Shown here piece by piece: positions 1 through 9,352 of a stretch of DNA of 64,000 nucleotides. This DNA is from Pelagibacterium nitratireducens. Its GTDB lineage: Bacteria > Pseudomonadota > Alphaproteobacteria > Rhizobiales > Devosiaceae. The position numbers and the translations under genes were made by a program. Every line of letters begins with the position of its first letter. Position 1 is the stretch's first letter. The notes beneath the pieces are model-generated. The model was not told the origin of the DNA. It did no database searches and saw nothing but the letters and a program-made list of their open reading frames with translations. The DNA is taken from NCBI RefSeq assembly GCF_037044555.1, contig NZ_CP146275.1, forward strand, positions 2,956,501 to 3,020,500, read 5' to 3'.

Positions 1-177
1 CTGGGTCATGCTGTGTCCTTTTCATTTGTGTTTGCTCAGGACCCGTCGCCGCGTGCTCTCAAGGCGGCCTCAGGACAGGTCCAGCGAAGGCCCGCCGGGA
101 CGTACCCTGCGAACCACGGTCCCCAATGTAGGGATGGGGAACGAGATGTAAACCACGGGCCGGCTTTTGTTCGTCGG

Positions 178-366
178 CTAATATTTGGCCGTGGCATCGG
201 AAGCAGGAAAGGTCTCGTCAACGGCTTCATCGACGTCGTCCCAGCCCGACCTATCATCGCGGGTGGATTCGGCGCCGGCGTCGCGGACCTGCTGAACAGC
301 CCTGCCGGACCCCGGGAGCTTGCGTTCCTTGAAAGCGGGCGCGCGATCCCGCGTTTTGTCCTTCAT
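178..366 (-). CDS. Small conserved FPASD-motif protein
   Basis: A 62-residue highly charged protein. Its C-terminal half carries DDVDEAVDETFPASDAT, which matches the D-x-x-x-E-x-x-x-x-S/T-FPASD motif found at the end of many small soluble proteins of unknown function in alphaproteobacteria. A purine-rich ribosome site (AAGGAGCAGG) lies just before the ATG. There is no signal peptide or membrane segment. It stands alone, divergent from the next small gene. The family assignment rests on the motif; the role is unknown. Confidence 0.6.
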   Translation of the reverse strand: MKDKTRDRAPAFKERKLPGSGRAVQQVRDAGAESTRDDRSGWDDVDEAVDETFPASDATAKY

Positions 367-475
367 GGTCCTGCTCCTTTTTTCGGGCCAACGCCCGGTC
401 TTCTCCCTTCAATAACTGATGACACCCCTTGGAAGTTGCAGGGAACCCACGCTGCCAGAAGCGGTTGCGAAAGGG

Positions 476-799
476 ATGACAGCGCCAAAGGACACAATGA
501 TGGCTGGCAAGAGTCCTCCGAGAACAGCAGATGCCCTGCGTGATGCAATCGATTCAGGGAAAACCGGCGAAAAGACAGAGTGGCCGGACCCTGCCGCCGC
601 ACCACTGGGAACTGACGCCGAGGCAGCAGGCAGACCGCCCAATGCAGAGACGGTGGCCATGGCCACACCACGGCACACTGTTTCCACGCGGCTGGCGCGC
701 TTTCCCGCTTCGGTATTGATCTATGTTGGCCTTGCCATCGGATTGTTGTTTATCGGGCTGGCGGTCGGCCTTTGGGCGATGGGACCGGGTACATCATAA
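476..799 (+). CDS. Small single-pass membrane protein, conserved hypothetical
   Basis: About 107 residues from the ATG at 476, which follows GAAAGG; an upstream ATG at 419 is in frame but adds an unconvincing leader. The middle reads DAIDSGKTGEKTEWPDPAAA followed by LGTDAEAAG, a hydrophilic segment typical of a conserved alphaproteobacterial family. The last 30 residues are one hydrophobic helix (VLIYVGLAIGLLFIGLAVGL). It is probably an inner-membrane protein with a cytoplasmic N-terminal tail. No function can be assigned. Confidence 0.55.
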   Translation: MTAPKDTMMAGKSPPRTADALRDAIDSGKTGEKTEWPDPAAAPLGTDAEAAGRPPNAETVAMATPRHTVSTRLARFPASVLIYVGLAIGLLFIGLAVGLWAMGPGTS

Positions 800-806
800 G
801 ACAGTC

Positions 807-1955
807 CTATTGAGACCATGCCCATGTCCCAGCACCGAGCAAGGGTGCGGCGGCCTCAAGCGACAGCCGGCTGCGCGAGAAGCTTAGTGGCGTGCGCAGG
901 CCGGGGATGGCCTGGGGGGCAATCTTTAAGCCCCGCGCTACAATCTGGGGTTCGGAAAGGGCTTCGGCGACCGTGTTGATCGGCCCGCAGGGCACGCCGG
1001 CCATTTCGAGAGCTGCTATCAGGTCCGCCTTGATCCACAGACCAGTCGCTTCGGTCAGCAGACCGACGACAGTGTCGCGATTGGTTACACGGTCGGAATT
1101 GGTCATCGCGCGGGGATCGGTCGAGAGTGCGGGGAGATTGAGGGCGGCGCACAGGGAACGAAATTGCCTGTCATTGCCGCAGGCGATGATGACGTGTCCA
1201 TCTCGGACCGGGAACACCTGATAGGGGACGATGTTGGGGTGAGTGTTGCCCATGCGGGATGGGCTGGTACCCGAGACCAGATAATTCATCGCCTGATTGG
1301 CCAGAACCGCCACACCGACATCGAGGAGGGAAAGATCAATGTGCTGGCCCCTGCCCGAGCGCTGGCGCTCGGCCAGTGCCGCCTGCACGCCGATCACGCC
1401 GTAAAGACCGGTGAAGACGTCGATCCAAGCCACACCCACTTTTTGCGGCTCACCCGCCGGATCGCCGGTCAGATCCATGACCCCGCTCATGCCTTGAATG
1501 AGAAAATCATAGCCGGGCTGGCTGGCGCGCGGGCCGGTCTGGCCAAAGCCTGTGATCGAAACATAAACGAGACGGGGACTGATGGCGGCCAGTGTTGGAT
1601 AATCGAGGCCGTAGCGCGCGAGCCCGCCGAGTTTGAAATTTTCGACCAACACATCGGCGCCGGCAATCAGTGCCTTGAGCCGTTCAAGGTCAGCGGGATC
1701 GCGGAAATCGCACACGACCGAGCGTTTCGAGCGGTTGGCGGCGTGAAAATAGGCGGCAACCTTTTCTGTGCCACCCCTGCCGTCGTCGCGTTCGATGAAG
1801 GGCGGTCCCCAGCGGCGGGTGTCGTCACCTTCGGGGCTTTCGACCTTGATGACTTCGGCGCCGAGGTCCGCCAGCGTCTGGCCCAGCCATGGGCCGGCGA
1901 GAATCCGTGCGAGTTCGACCACGCGCAGACCGGTCAGCGGCGCTTCGGGCTGCAT
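807..1955 (-). CDS. CaiB/BaiF family CoA-transferase
   Basis: A 382-residue type III CoA-transferase. The N-terminus LTGLRVVELARILAGPWLGQ and the following LADLGAEVIKVE are the family hallmark, and the catalytic Asp is expected near VAWIDVFTGLYG. It moves CoA between an acyl-CoA donor and a free acid. Its start codon overlaps the stop of the glutaryl-CoA dehydrogenase gene (TGATG), so the two are translationally coupled. This pairing fits a glutarate or other dicarboxylate CoA-transferase that feeds the dehydrogenase. The exact acid is inferred from context; the family is certain. Confidence 0.88.
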   Translation of the reverse strand: MQPEAPLTGLRVVELARILAGPWLGQTLADLGAEVIKVESPEGDDTRRWGPPFIERDDGRGGTEKVAAYFHAANRSKRSVVCDFRDPADLERLKALIAGADVLVENFKLGGLARYGLDYPTLAAISPRLVYVSITGFGQTGPRASQPGYDFLIQGMSGVMDLTGDPAGEPQKVGVAWIDVFTGLYGVIGVQAALAERQRSGRGQHIDLSLLDVGVAVLANQAMNYLVSGTSPSRMGNTHPNIVPYQVFPVRDGHVIIACGNDRQFRSLCAALNLPALSTDPRAMTNSDRVTNRDTVVGLLTEATGLWIKADLIAALEMAGVPCGPINTVAEALSEPQIVARGLKIAPQAIPGLRTPLSFSRSRLSLEAAAPLLGAGTWAWSQ

Positions 1956-3151
1956 CAGAAAAACGCCTGCAGCCCGGTCTGCGCGCGCCCAAGGATGAGC
2001 GCATGGACATCGTGGGTGCCCTCGTAGGTGTTTACCGTTTCGAGGTTCTGGGCGTGCCGCATGATCTGATATTCAATCTGGATGCCATTGCCACCGTGCA
2101 TGTCGCGGGACTGGCGCGCAATATCGAGCGCCTTGCCGCAATTGTTGCGTTTGACGATCGAAATCATTTCGGGCGCGAACCGGCCCTCGTCCATCAGCCG
2201 CCCAACCCGCAAGGATGCCTGCAGCCCAAGAGCGATTTCGGTCTGCATGTCGGCGAGCTTTTTCTGGAAAAGCTGGGTCGCGGCCAGGGGCCGGTCGAAC
2301 TGCCTGCGGTCGAGGCCATATTGGCGCGCCCGGTGCCAGCAATCCTCCGCCGCACCCATGGCGCCCCAGGAAATGCCGTATCGCGCCCGGTTTAGGCAAC
2401 CGAACGGCCCGCTCATGCCCTCGACATCGGGGAGCAGCGCTTCGTCGCCCACTTCGACCCCATCCATGACGATCTCACCGGTGACTGAGGCGCGCAGGGA
2501 AAGCTTTCCGCCAATCTTGGGGGCAGACAGACCCTTCATGCCGCCTTCGAGCACAAATCCGCGTACCTTGCCCCCGTGCGCGGCACTTTTTGCCCAGACA
2601 ATGAAGACGTTGGCGATGGGGGAATTTGAAATCCAGGTCTTTGAACCATGCAGACGGTAGCCGCCATCGATCTTTTCAGAGCGGGTCTTCATGCCTCCGG
2701 GATCAGACCCAGCGTCAGGTTCGGTCAGACCGAAACAGCCGATCCATTCGCCACTGGCCAGCTTGGGCAGGTATTTTTTCTTTTGGTCTTCGGAGCCATA
2801 GGCAAGGATCGGATACATTACCAGCGAGGACTGTACGCTCATCATCGAGCGATAGCCGGAATCGACGCGCTCGATCTCGCGCGCGATCAAGCCGTAGGCA
2901 ACATAGGACGCTCCCAGCCCGCCATACTCTTCAGGTACCGTGGCGCCCAGAAGTCCCGCCGCACCGAAATCGGCAAAAATGGTCGGGTCGACCCGTTCTT
3001 CGAGGTAATCATTGGCGATGCGGGGTGCCAGCTTGTCGGCGGCGAACGCGGCCGCCGAGTCGCGGATCATGCGCTCTTCGGCCGAAAGCTGGTCTTCGAG
3101 CAGGAACGGATCGGACCAATTGAAGCCGTTGCGGGCAAGGGGTTCGGCCAT
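1955..3151 (-). CDS. gcdH: Glutaryl-CoA dehydrogenase
   Basis: A 398-residue acyl-CoA dehydrogenase. It contains the FAD-contacting segment [19 protein letters not shown], the C-terminal [20 protein letters not shown] with the catalytic Glu in YEGT, and the N-terminal [13 protein letters not shown] typical of GcdH rather than short-chain enzymes. It oxidatively decarboxylates glutaryl-CoA to crotonyl-CoA, passing electrons to ETF in the cytoplasm. It is transcribed with the CoA-transferase downstream and lies divergent from a LysR regulator, the usual gcdH layout. Length matches the family. Confidence 0.92.
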   Translation of the reverse strand: MAEPLARNGFNWSDPFLLEDQLSAEERMIRDSAAAFAADKLAPRIANDYLEERVDPTIFADFGAAGLLGATVPEEYGGLGASYVAYGLIAREIERVDSGYRSMMSVQSSLVMYPILAYGSEDQKKKYLPKLASGEWIGCFGLTEPDAGSDPGGMKTRSEKIDGGYRLHGSKTWISNSPIANVFIVWAKSAAHGGKVRGFVLEGGMKGLSAPKIGGKLSLRASVTGEIVMDGVEVGDEALLPDVEGMSGPFGCLNRARYGISWGAMGAAEDCWHRARQYGLDRRQFDRPLAATQLFQKKLADMQTEIALGLQASLRVGRLMDEGRFAPEMISIVKRNNCGKALDIARQSRDMHGGNGIQIEYQIMRHAQNLETVNTYEGTHDVHALILGRAQTGLQAFF

Positions 3152-3253
3152 GATTTCTCCATGGGACTATATGGGTTTTGATCATTATAGGGCTGGACCG
3201 AACCTGGAAATAATCTTATTCGATGGAAAGTTGATGCATAAAGCGCATAGATA

Positions 3254-4141
3254 ATGAGCCGCCAACGCCGCTATCTTCCCTCAATCGGACAACTGGCCGC
3301 TTTCGAGGCCGTGCAGCGCACGGGATCGACAATTGCCGCCGCAAAAACGCTCGATCTTTCGCAGGGAACGGTATCTCGTCTTGTCGCCTCGCTCGAAGCG
3401 CAACTGGGCCGCCCCCTGTTTTTACGCCAGAGCAAGCGACTGGTGCCCACGCCGGCCGGCATCGACTACGCAGGAGATATCGCGGCGGCGCTCGATGCCA
3501 TCGAGCGCGCTTCGATGCGAACCGCTGCCGATCTGGGCGGGGGCGCCCTGTCGTTGGCGGTCTTGCCTGCCTTCGGCACGCGCTGGCTGGCGCCGCGGCT
3601 GGGCGATTTTCTTGCAGCACATCCGGGCGTCACGATCAATCTTTCCACCCGTATTCGGCTGGTCGATTTCACTGCCGAACGGTTCGATGCAATGATCTAT
3701 TTTGGCAATGGGGAGGCGCCCGACGCGGTGCACATGCGGCTGTTCGACGAGCGCGTCACGGCCTGCCTCGCGCCGCACCTGCTTGCCGACCACCCGATCG
3801 GCACCCCCGGCGATCTGGCCGGCCTGCAGCTTTTCCAGCTCGAAACCCGGCCCAGAGCATGGGATGCATGGTTTGCCGGGCAAGGAGCAATGCCCTTACC
3901 CGTTTCGGGCATGATGTTTGACCAGTTCGCCCTGATGATCGAAGCGGCCATTGCCGGTCTGGGGGTGGCATTGCTGCCCCACTACATTGCGCAAAGCGAG
4001 ATCGCGACGGGCCGGCTAAGCCCAGTGCTCGAACCAGCTGTCGCGGGCACCGGCTCATACTGGCTGGCCTGGCCGCCGGCCCGCGCATCCTACCGCCCCC
4101 TGGTCGCGCTGCGAGACTGGCTGGCAGCCGAGGTGCCCTAG
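3254..4141 (+). CDS. LysR-type regulator, probable glutarate-locus activator
   Basis: 295 residues. The winged helix-turn-helix spans residues 8-65 (GSTIAAAKTLDLSQGTVSRL), followed by the periplasmic-binding-protein-like effector domain, in the GcvA/AmpR-like subgroup. It is divergent from gcdH with about 100 bp between them, the standard position for a LysR regulator controlling the neighbouring catabolic unit. By analogy it may be a GcdR that senses glutarate or glutaryl-CoA. The LysR assignment is firm; the ligand is inferred. Confidence 0.88.
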   Translation: MSRQRRYLPSIGQLAAFEAVQRTGSTIAAAKTLDLSQGTVSRLVASLEAQLGRPLFLRQSKRLVPTPAGIDYAGDIAAALDAIERASMRTAADLGGGALSLAVLPAFGTRWLAPRLGDFLAAHPGVTINLSTRIRLVDFTAERFDAMIYFGNGEAPDAVHMRLFDERVTACLAPHLLADHPIGTPGDLAGLQLFQLETRPRAWDAWFAGQGAMPLPVSGMMFDQFALMIEAAIAGLGVALLPHYIAQSEIATGRLSPVLEPAVAGTGSYWLAWPPARASYRPLVALRDWLAAEVP

Positions 4142-4259
4142 CACCCCGGGATGGCATGTCGCCGCGCCGGCCCTTCAAACGCGCTACGACCTTCCCATGG
4201 CCAAGCCGTTCTCGAACCGATTGGCATTTTGCGGTTCAGAGGCAAGCAATCTTGCTGTC

Positions 4260-5297
4260 TTAAGCGCTGCCGTTCTCCTTGGACTGCAACGCGGAAATGA
4301 TCTCCTTGTTGGTGATTGCACCAACAGGTTCGCCCGCCTCAGTGACCCCGATTACCGAGGCCCCCTGGGATAGGGAATCGATGACCTCGGAAACCGGTGT
4401 CTCGAAATCGACTTGCGTGTCCGAATTCTCCGACAGAGCCGTGGTCATGACGTCGCCGGCCCGAAGGACGTTGAGGGGGTTCATGTGAGCGACGAAGTCC
4501 TCAACATATTCATTGGCCGGATTGGCAATGATTTCCTGGGGTGTGCCGCACTGGATAATCCGACCGCCTTCCATGATGGCGATGCGATTGCCGAGTTTGA
4601 AGGCCTCGTCGAGATCGTGGGAAACGAAAATGATGGTCCGCTTGAGCTTTTCCTGCAACCCGAGCAATTCGTCCTGCAGCCGCGCGCGGATCAGCGGATC
4701 GAGCGCTGAGAACGGCTCGTCCATCAAAAGGATAGGCGCCTTGGTGGCAAAGGCGCGGGCCAGCCCGACACGCTGCTGCATGCCGCCTGAAAGCTCGCTC
4801 ACCTTGTTATCGGCCCAGTCCGATAAGCCCACGAGTTCGAGCTCTTCGCGGACCTTGTCCTCGCGCTCGGCCTTGCCCATGCCGCCCAGTTCGAGCCCGA
4901 GCGCCACATTGTCGAGCACATTGCGCCAGGGCAGCAGGCCGAACTGCTGGAACACCATGGCCACGCATTCGCGGCGCAGTTTCAGCAACTCGTCGCGGCT
5001 GCAATTGGCCGGATCAACCGACCAATCGCCACTCCTCACCGTCACATTGCCGCGCACCACGGGGTTAAGCCCGTTAACCGCGCGCAACAGCGTGGACTTG
5101 CCGGACCCCGAAAGGCCCATGAGCACGACGATCTCGCCCTCTTCCACTTCGAGTGAGCAATCGTGGACGCCGAGAACCTGATTGGTTTCCTGCTGGATGT
5201 CGGGCCGGCTCATACCCTGGTCCATCAGCGGCAGCGCCGTTTCGGGCTTGTCGCCGAAGACGATATTGACCTTGTCGAAAATGACGGCCTTGCTCAT
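4260..5297 (-). CDS. choV: Choline/betaine ABC transporter ATPase
   Basis: 345 residues. Walker A GLSGSGKST is at 61-69, with signature LSGGMQQR, Walker B ILLMDEP and switch His in FVSHD. A C-terminal tail of about 70 residues resembles one CBS domain, the osmosensory appendage of ProV-type ATPases. It powers uptake of choline or glycine betaine through ChoW. Its start overlaps the choW stop (ATGA). It is third in the choX-choW-choV operon, divergent from the bet genes, which indicates choline as substrate. Confidence 0.92.
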   Translation of the reverse strand: MSKAVIFDKVNIVFGDKPETALPLMDQGMSRPDIQQETNQVLGVHDCSLEVEEGEIVVLMGLSGSGKSTLLRAVNGLNPVVRGNVTVRSGDWSVDPANCSRDELLKLRRECVAMVFQQFGLLPWRNVLDNVALGLELGGMGKAEREDKVREELELVGLSDWADNKVSELSGGMQQRVGLARAFATKAPILLMDEPFSALDPLIRARLQDELLGLQEKLKRTIIFVSHDLDEAFKLGNRIAIMEGGRIIQCGTPQEIIANPANEYVEDFVAHMNPLNVLRAGDVMTTALSENSDTQVDFETPVSEVIDSLSQGASVIGVTEAGEPVGAITNKEIISALQSKENGSA

Positions 5298-6136
5298 TGC
5301 TTGTTGTCCTGTCCGATCCGCAGCATGCGATCGAGAATGATCGCCACGACCACGATGATAAAGCCGCTCTCAAAGCCCAGCGCCGGGTTGACCTGATTGA
5401 GTGCGCGCACCACGGGCACCCCGAGGCCGTCGGCACCGACCAGCGCGGCCACCACCACCATGGACAGCGAAAGCATGATGGTCTGGTTGAGCCCCGCCAT
5501 GATCTGGGGCAGCGCGTAGGGTAGTTCGACCTTTATCAGCTTCTGTCCGCCAGTGCCGCCAAACGCTTCGGCCGCCTCGAGCAACGGGGTCGGGGTCGAG
5601 GAGACACCCAGATAGGTCAGCCGGATAGGGGCGGGCAAAACAAAGATGACAGTTGCAAACAGGCCCGGCACCATGCCGATGCCAAAAAACACGATGGCGG
5701 GGATGAGATAAACGAAGGGAGGCAGCGTCTGCATCAGATCGAGAATTGGCTGTAGCACCCGGTAGAGCCCCGGACGATGCGCGGCGGCAATCCCGATCGG
5801 CACGCCCACGGCCATGCACACGATACACGCGCTCAGGACCAGGGTCAGGCTCTCGGTCATTTCCTCCCAATAGCCCTGGTTGAGCACGAAGAGAAAGCCG
5901 AGCGCGACGAGCAGGCACGTCTTCCAGTTGCGCTGCAACACCCAGGTCAGGCCCACGAAAAGCGCGCCGATGACGAGGGGATGGGGCGTCTGCAACAGCC
6001 ACAGAAGCGCTTCGATCAGCCACTCGGCGCCCTCGGCCAGCCCGTCGATGACCCCGGAGAGATTGTCCCGAATCCAGTTGAAGAAATTGCTTGCCCAGGC
6101 TCCGACAGGAATCTTGTTCTCAGTCAGCCATTCCAA
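5294..6136 (-). CDS. choW: Choline/betaine ABC transporter permease
   Basis: 280 residues with an N-terminal amphipathic stretch and about six to seven membrane helices. The cytoplasmic EAA loop (EAAEAFGGTGGQKLIKVELP) contacts the ATPase. The LMQTLPPFVYLIPAIVFFGIG segment is diagnostic of the ProW/OpuAB/ChoW branch of binding-protein-dependent permeases. It follows choX after a gap containing a strong hairpin and overlaps choV by 4 bp. It acts in the inner membrane. Confidence 0.92.
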   Translation of the reverse strand: MEWLTENKIPVGAWASNFFNWIRDNLSGVIDGLAEGAEWLIEALLWLLQTPHPLVIGALFVGLTWVLQRNWKTCLLVALGFLFVLNQGYWEEMTESLTLVLSACIVCMAVGVPIGIAAAHRPGLYRVLQPILDLMQTLPPFVYLIPAIVFFGIGMVPGLFATVIFVLPAPIRLTYLGVSSTPTPLLEAAEAFGGTGGQKLIKVELPYALPQIMAGLNQTIMLSLSMVVVAALVGADGLGVPVVRALNQVNPALGFESGFIIVVVAIILDRMLRIGQDNKQ

Positions 6137-6172
6137 TGGCTTGTCCCCGCAATAATTGTAAAATCAGATAAC

Positions 6173-6197
6173 CGGCCCGGCTGGTTGAGCCGGGCCG
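6173..6197 (-). terminator. Intercistronic hairpin choX/choW
   Basis: Perfect 10-bp arms (CGGCCCGGCT and AGCCGGGCCG) with a 5-nt loop lie 15 bp past the choX stop and before choW. No T-run follows in the direction of transcription, so an RNA-stabilising or attenuating hairpin that lets choX be expressed above choWV is more likely than full termination. The proW/proX gap at 63716 carries a comparable hairpin. Confidence 0.6.
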
Positions 6198-6212
6198 TCT
6201 CGTGCGCCGGCC

Positions 6213-7142
6213 TTAAAGGTCGAGCGCTTCGCGCACCGCGGCCTCGGCATCGCCACCGTCGACGGTGGTCACGCCATCGAGCCAGCTCAGCGCCAGGTCG
6301 GGATTGTTCTGCATCCACTCCATGGTGGCCGCGTCAGGATCCATGCCCTCGTCGAGGATCATCCCCATGATCTGGTTTTCCATAGGCAGCGTGAAGCTGA
6401 GGTTTTCAAGGAAGGTGCCAAGGTTCGGGCATTCTTCGACAAATCCGGTGCGGGTGACGGTATAGACGTTGCCCTCGCCGCCGAAGAACTCTTCACCGCC
6501 CTCGACATAGCTCATGTCGAAATTGGAATTCATCGGGTGCGGCTCCCAGCCAAGGAACACGATGTCCTCGTCACGCTCGACGGCCCTCCCGACCTCCAGG
6601 AGCATGCCCTGTTCGGAGCTTTCGCGAACTTCGAAATCGCCAAGACCGTGGGCGCCTTCCTCGATCAGGCCAACCAGATAGGTGTTGGCTTCATTGCCCG
6701 GCTCGATGCCGTAGATCGTCGAATCGAGCTCTTCAGCAAAATCTGCGATGTCGTCATAGGTCTGCAGGCCCTTTTCATAGGTGTAGGTGGGGACTGCCAG
6801 ATTGTATTTCGTGCCCTCGAGATTGGCCGACACGGATTCGATTTCACCGCTGTCGAGATAGGGCTGGATAGCGGCCTGCTGGCTGGGCATCCAGTTGCCC
6901 AGAAACACGTCGACGTCGTCGCTCTCGAGCGAAGCAAAGGTTACCGGAACCGAGAGAACGCGGACGTTGACGTCATATCCAAGCGCTTCGAGCACCTGCT
7001 TTGTGGCCGAGGTCGTGGTGGTGATGTCGGTCCAGCCGACATCCGAAAACGAGACCGATGTGCACTGAGCCTGAGCGAACGCAGCGCTCGAGACCAGCGA
7101 AAGCGCGAGCGCGCTGGTCAGCGTAGCGGCGTGTTTGATCAT
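6213..7142 (-). CDS. choX: Periplasmic choline-binding protein
   Basis: About 309 residues from the ATG at 7142, chosen because AAGGAG precedes it; the longer frame begins upstream of this ribosome site. The Sec signal peptide ends in AFAQAQ. The mature part shows the OpuAC-type fold and aromatic-cage segments of choline-binding ChoX: SDVGWTDI, FLGNWMPSQ, YNLAVPTYTYEKG and FLGWEPHPMN. It delivers choline (weaker: betaine) to ChoWV. First gene of the operon, reading away from betI over a shared 100-bp promoter. Confidence 0.9.
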   Translation of the reverse strand: MIKHAATLTSALALSLVSSAAFAQAQCTSVSFSDVGWTDITTTTSATKQVLEALGYDVNVRVLSVPVTFASLESDDVDVFLGNWMPSQQAAIQPYLDSGEIESVSANLEGTKYNLAVPTYTYEKGLQTYDDIADFAEELDSTIYGIEPGNEANTYLVGLIEEGAHGLGDFEVRESSEQGMLLEVGRAVERDEDIVFLGWEPHPMNSNFDMSYVEGGEEFFGGEGNVYTVTRTGFVEECPNLGTFLENLSFTLPMENQIMGMILDEGMDPDAATMEWMQNNPDLALSWLDGVTTVDGGDAEAAVREALDL

Positions 7143-7174
7143 TACCATCTCCTTGGTGATGCGGTGTGAAATTG

Positions 7175-7194
7175 TTGATTGACTGGTCAATCAA
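7175..7194. promoter_or_regulatory. Probable BetI operator
   Basis: TTGATTGAC-TG-GTCAATCAA is a perfect 9+9 bp palindrome in the 102-bp gap between divergent choX and betI. The sequence style (TTGATTG/CAATCAA) resembles known BetI/TetR operators. One site here could repress both transporter and betaine synthesis until choline is present. Binding by this BetI is inferred from position and symmetry. Confidence 0.75.
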
Positions 7195-7244
7195 AAACAA
7201 AATATGAGGAGATGTAAACCCAGTTTCTGATATTGGTGGAAAAT

Positions 7245-7835
7245 ATGGCCAGCAAAGGCATGCCGATCCTGCGCAGAAAGGCTTTGATTTCGGCAACGAT
7301 TGCCGAGATTGGAGAGGCCGGAACGCTCGACGTTACTGTCAGCCAGATTGCAAAACGTGCAGGAATGTCTTCGGCCCTGGCGCACCATTACTTTGGTTCC
7401 AAGGATAAAATCTTTCTCGCCGCCATGCGCCATGTATTGGAGACTTTCCGGCTTTCGGTCGCCCAACGGCTGGAAACCGCAAAAGGTCCCCGGGAGCGGA
7501 TCGATGCGATCATCGATGCGAGTTTCGAGGAGAGCCAGTTCGAGCGCGAGATCGTCGCGGCCTGGCTGGCCTTTTACGTGCGCGCCCTGCAATCGAAGGA
7601 CACCCGCCGCCTGCTGCAGGTCTATGCCCGCCGGCTGCATTCGAACCTGGTTTTCAACCTGCGCCAACTGTTCGACGATGCGACCGCGCAGGCAGTAGCG
7701 CAGGGCCTGGCCTCCCTGATCGACGGCTTTTATATCCGCCACGCGCTCCAGGACGACGTTCCGGACCGTGGCGCCACCCGCGACATGGTCCGGGACTATC
7801 TCGACCTCTGGCTCGAACGGAAAGGACGCACTTGA
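7245..7835 (+). CDS. betI: TetR-family choline-responsive repressor BetI
   Basis: About 196 residues from the ATG at 7245; TTG at 7233 is an in-frame alternative. The N-terminal HTH (DVTVSQIAKRAGMSSALAHH, then YFGSKDKIF) matches BetI closely, including the unusual SSALAHHYFGSKD. The C-terminal helical domain senses choline. The stop overlaps the TTG start of betC, so the repressor is the first cistron of betI-betC-betB-betA. The palindrome at 7175-7194 is the expected target. Confidence 0.93.
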   Translation: MASKGMPILRRKALISATIAEIGEAGTLDVTVSQIAKRAGMSSALAHHYFGSKDKIFLAAMRHVLETFRLSVAQRLETAKGPRERIDAIIDASFEESQFEREIVAAWLAFYVRALQSKDTRRLLQVYARRLHSNLVFNLRQLFDDATAQAVAQGLASLIDGFYIRHALQDDVPDRGATRDMVRDYLDLWLERKGRT

Positions 7836-9352
7836 CGGCCCGCCCCAACATCCTCGTTCTCATGGTCGACCAGCTCAACGGGACCCTGTTTCCCGACGGC
7901 CCGGCCGACTGGCTGCATACGCCCAATCTCAAGGCACTGGCGCAACGCTCGGTGCGGTTTGCCAACACCTATACCGCGTCGCCTTTGTGCGCACCGGGCC
8001 GGGCGAGCTACATGTCGGGGCAGTTGCCGCGCGGCACGCGCGTTTACGACAACGCAGCCGAGTTCGCGTCCGACATCCCCACCTACGCCCATCACCTGCG
8101 GCGCGCCGGGTACCGCACGGCGCTCTCGGGCAAGATGCATTTCGTCGGTCCCGACCAGCTCCACGGGTTCGAGGAGCGCCTGACGACCGACATCTATCCC
8201 GCCGATTTCGGCTGGACGCCCGACTATCGCAAACCCGGCGAGCGCATCGACTGGTGGTATCACAATCTGGGCTCGGTGACGGGCGCCGGGGTGGCCGAGA
8301 TTTCCAACCAGCTCGAATATGACGACGATGTTGCCTTCCAGGCCGTCGCCAAGCTATACGATAATGCGCGGGGCAATGACGATCGTCCCTGGATGCTGAC
8401 CGCCAGCTTCACCCATCCGCACGACCCCTATGTCGCCCGGCGCAAATACTGGGATCTCTACGAGGACTGCGCCCATCTTGACCCCAAGGTGCCCGCCATT
8501 CCCTATGACGACCTCGACCCGCATTCGCAGCGGATCTTTGACGCCAATGATTGGCGATCGTTCGACATCGGGACCGACGACATCCGCAAATCGCGGCGCG
8601 CCTATTATGCCAATATCTCCTATCTCGACGACAAGATCGGCAACATTCTCGAGGTGCTGGACGCGACCGGCCAGACCGAAAACACCATCATCGTTTTTGT
8701 CTCCGACCATGGCGACATGCTTGGCGAAAAGGGCTTGTGGTTCAAGATGAGCTTTTTCGAAGGGTCCTCGCGCGTTCCGCTGATGGTTGCGGCGCCGGGC
8801 CTCGAGCCCCGCCGCGTCGATACGGCTGTCTCCACCCTCGACGTCACCCCAACCCTAGCCGATCTCGTCGGTATCGAACTGGGCGAAGTGACCCCGTGGA
8901 CCGACGGCGAAACGCTCATGCCACTGGCGCGGGGCGGCGTCCGCACGACCCCGGTCCGCATGGAATACGCCGCAGAGGCGTCCTATGCCCCGCTCGTCGG
9001 CATCGTCGAGGGCCGCTGGAAATTCATAAGCTGCGTGCTCGATCCCGATCTGCTGTTCGACCTCGAAACCGATCCGCACGAACTCACCAATCTCGCATCG
9101 GACCCCCGGCACGCGGAAACCTTGGCGTGCCTGAAATCCATGGCGTCCGAATTCTGGGACCTCAAAGCCTTCGACGCCGAGATCCGCCAGAGCCAGGCAC
9201 GGCGGCACGTTGTCTATGACGCGCTGCGCAACGGCACATACTTCCCGTGGGATTTCGAACCGCTCCAGCGCGCTTCGGAGCGCTACATGCGCAATCACAT
9301 GGACCTCAACCACCTCGAAGACTCCAAACGCTTTCCCCGAGGCGAACAATGA
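7832..9352 (+). CDS. betC: Choline-sulfatase
   Basis: 506 residues, starting at TTG in the overlap TTGA with betI. The sulfatase signature [14 protein letters not shown] places the formylglycine-forming Cys at residue 53, with metal-binding Asp at 13 and the later [13 protein letters not shown] segment. A C-terminal region of about 100 residues past the core is typical of BetC. It hydrolyses choline-O-sulfate to choline and sulfate in the cytoplasm. Its stop overlaps betB by ATGA. Confidence 0.93.
   Translation: MTARPNILVLMVDQLNGTLFPDGPADWLHTPNLKALAQRSVRFANTYTASPLCAPGRASYMSGQLPRGTRVYDNAAEFASDIPTYAHHLRRAGYRTALSGKMHFVGPDQLHGFEERLTTDIYPADFGWTPDYRKPGERIDWWYHNLGSVTGAGVAEISNQLEYDDDVAFQAVAKLYDNARGNDDRPWMLTASFTHPHDPYVARRKYWDLYEDCAHLDPKVPAIPYDDLDPHSQRIFDANDWRSFDIGTDDIRKSRRAYYANISYLDDKIGNILEVLDATGQTENTIIVFVSDHGDMLGEKGLWFKMSFFEGSSRVPLMVAAPGLEPRRVDTAVSTLDVTPTLADLVGIELGEVTPWTDGETLMPLARGGVRTTPVRMEYAAEASYAPLVGIVEGRWKFISCVLDPDLLFDLETDPHELTNLASDPRHAETLACLKSMASEFWDLKAFDAEIRQSQARRHVVYDALRNGTYFPWDFEPLQRASERYMRNHMDLNHLEDSKRFPRGEQ

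Noticed and set aside
1164..2027. 287-residue open frame antisense to the CoA-transferase
   Set aside because: Shadow of the CaiB/BaiF gene; no recognisable protein features.
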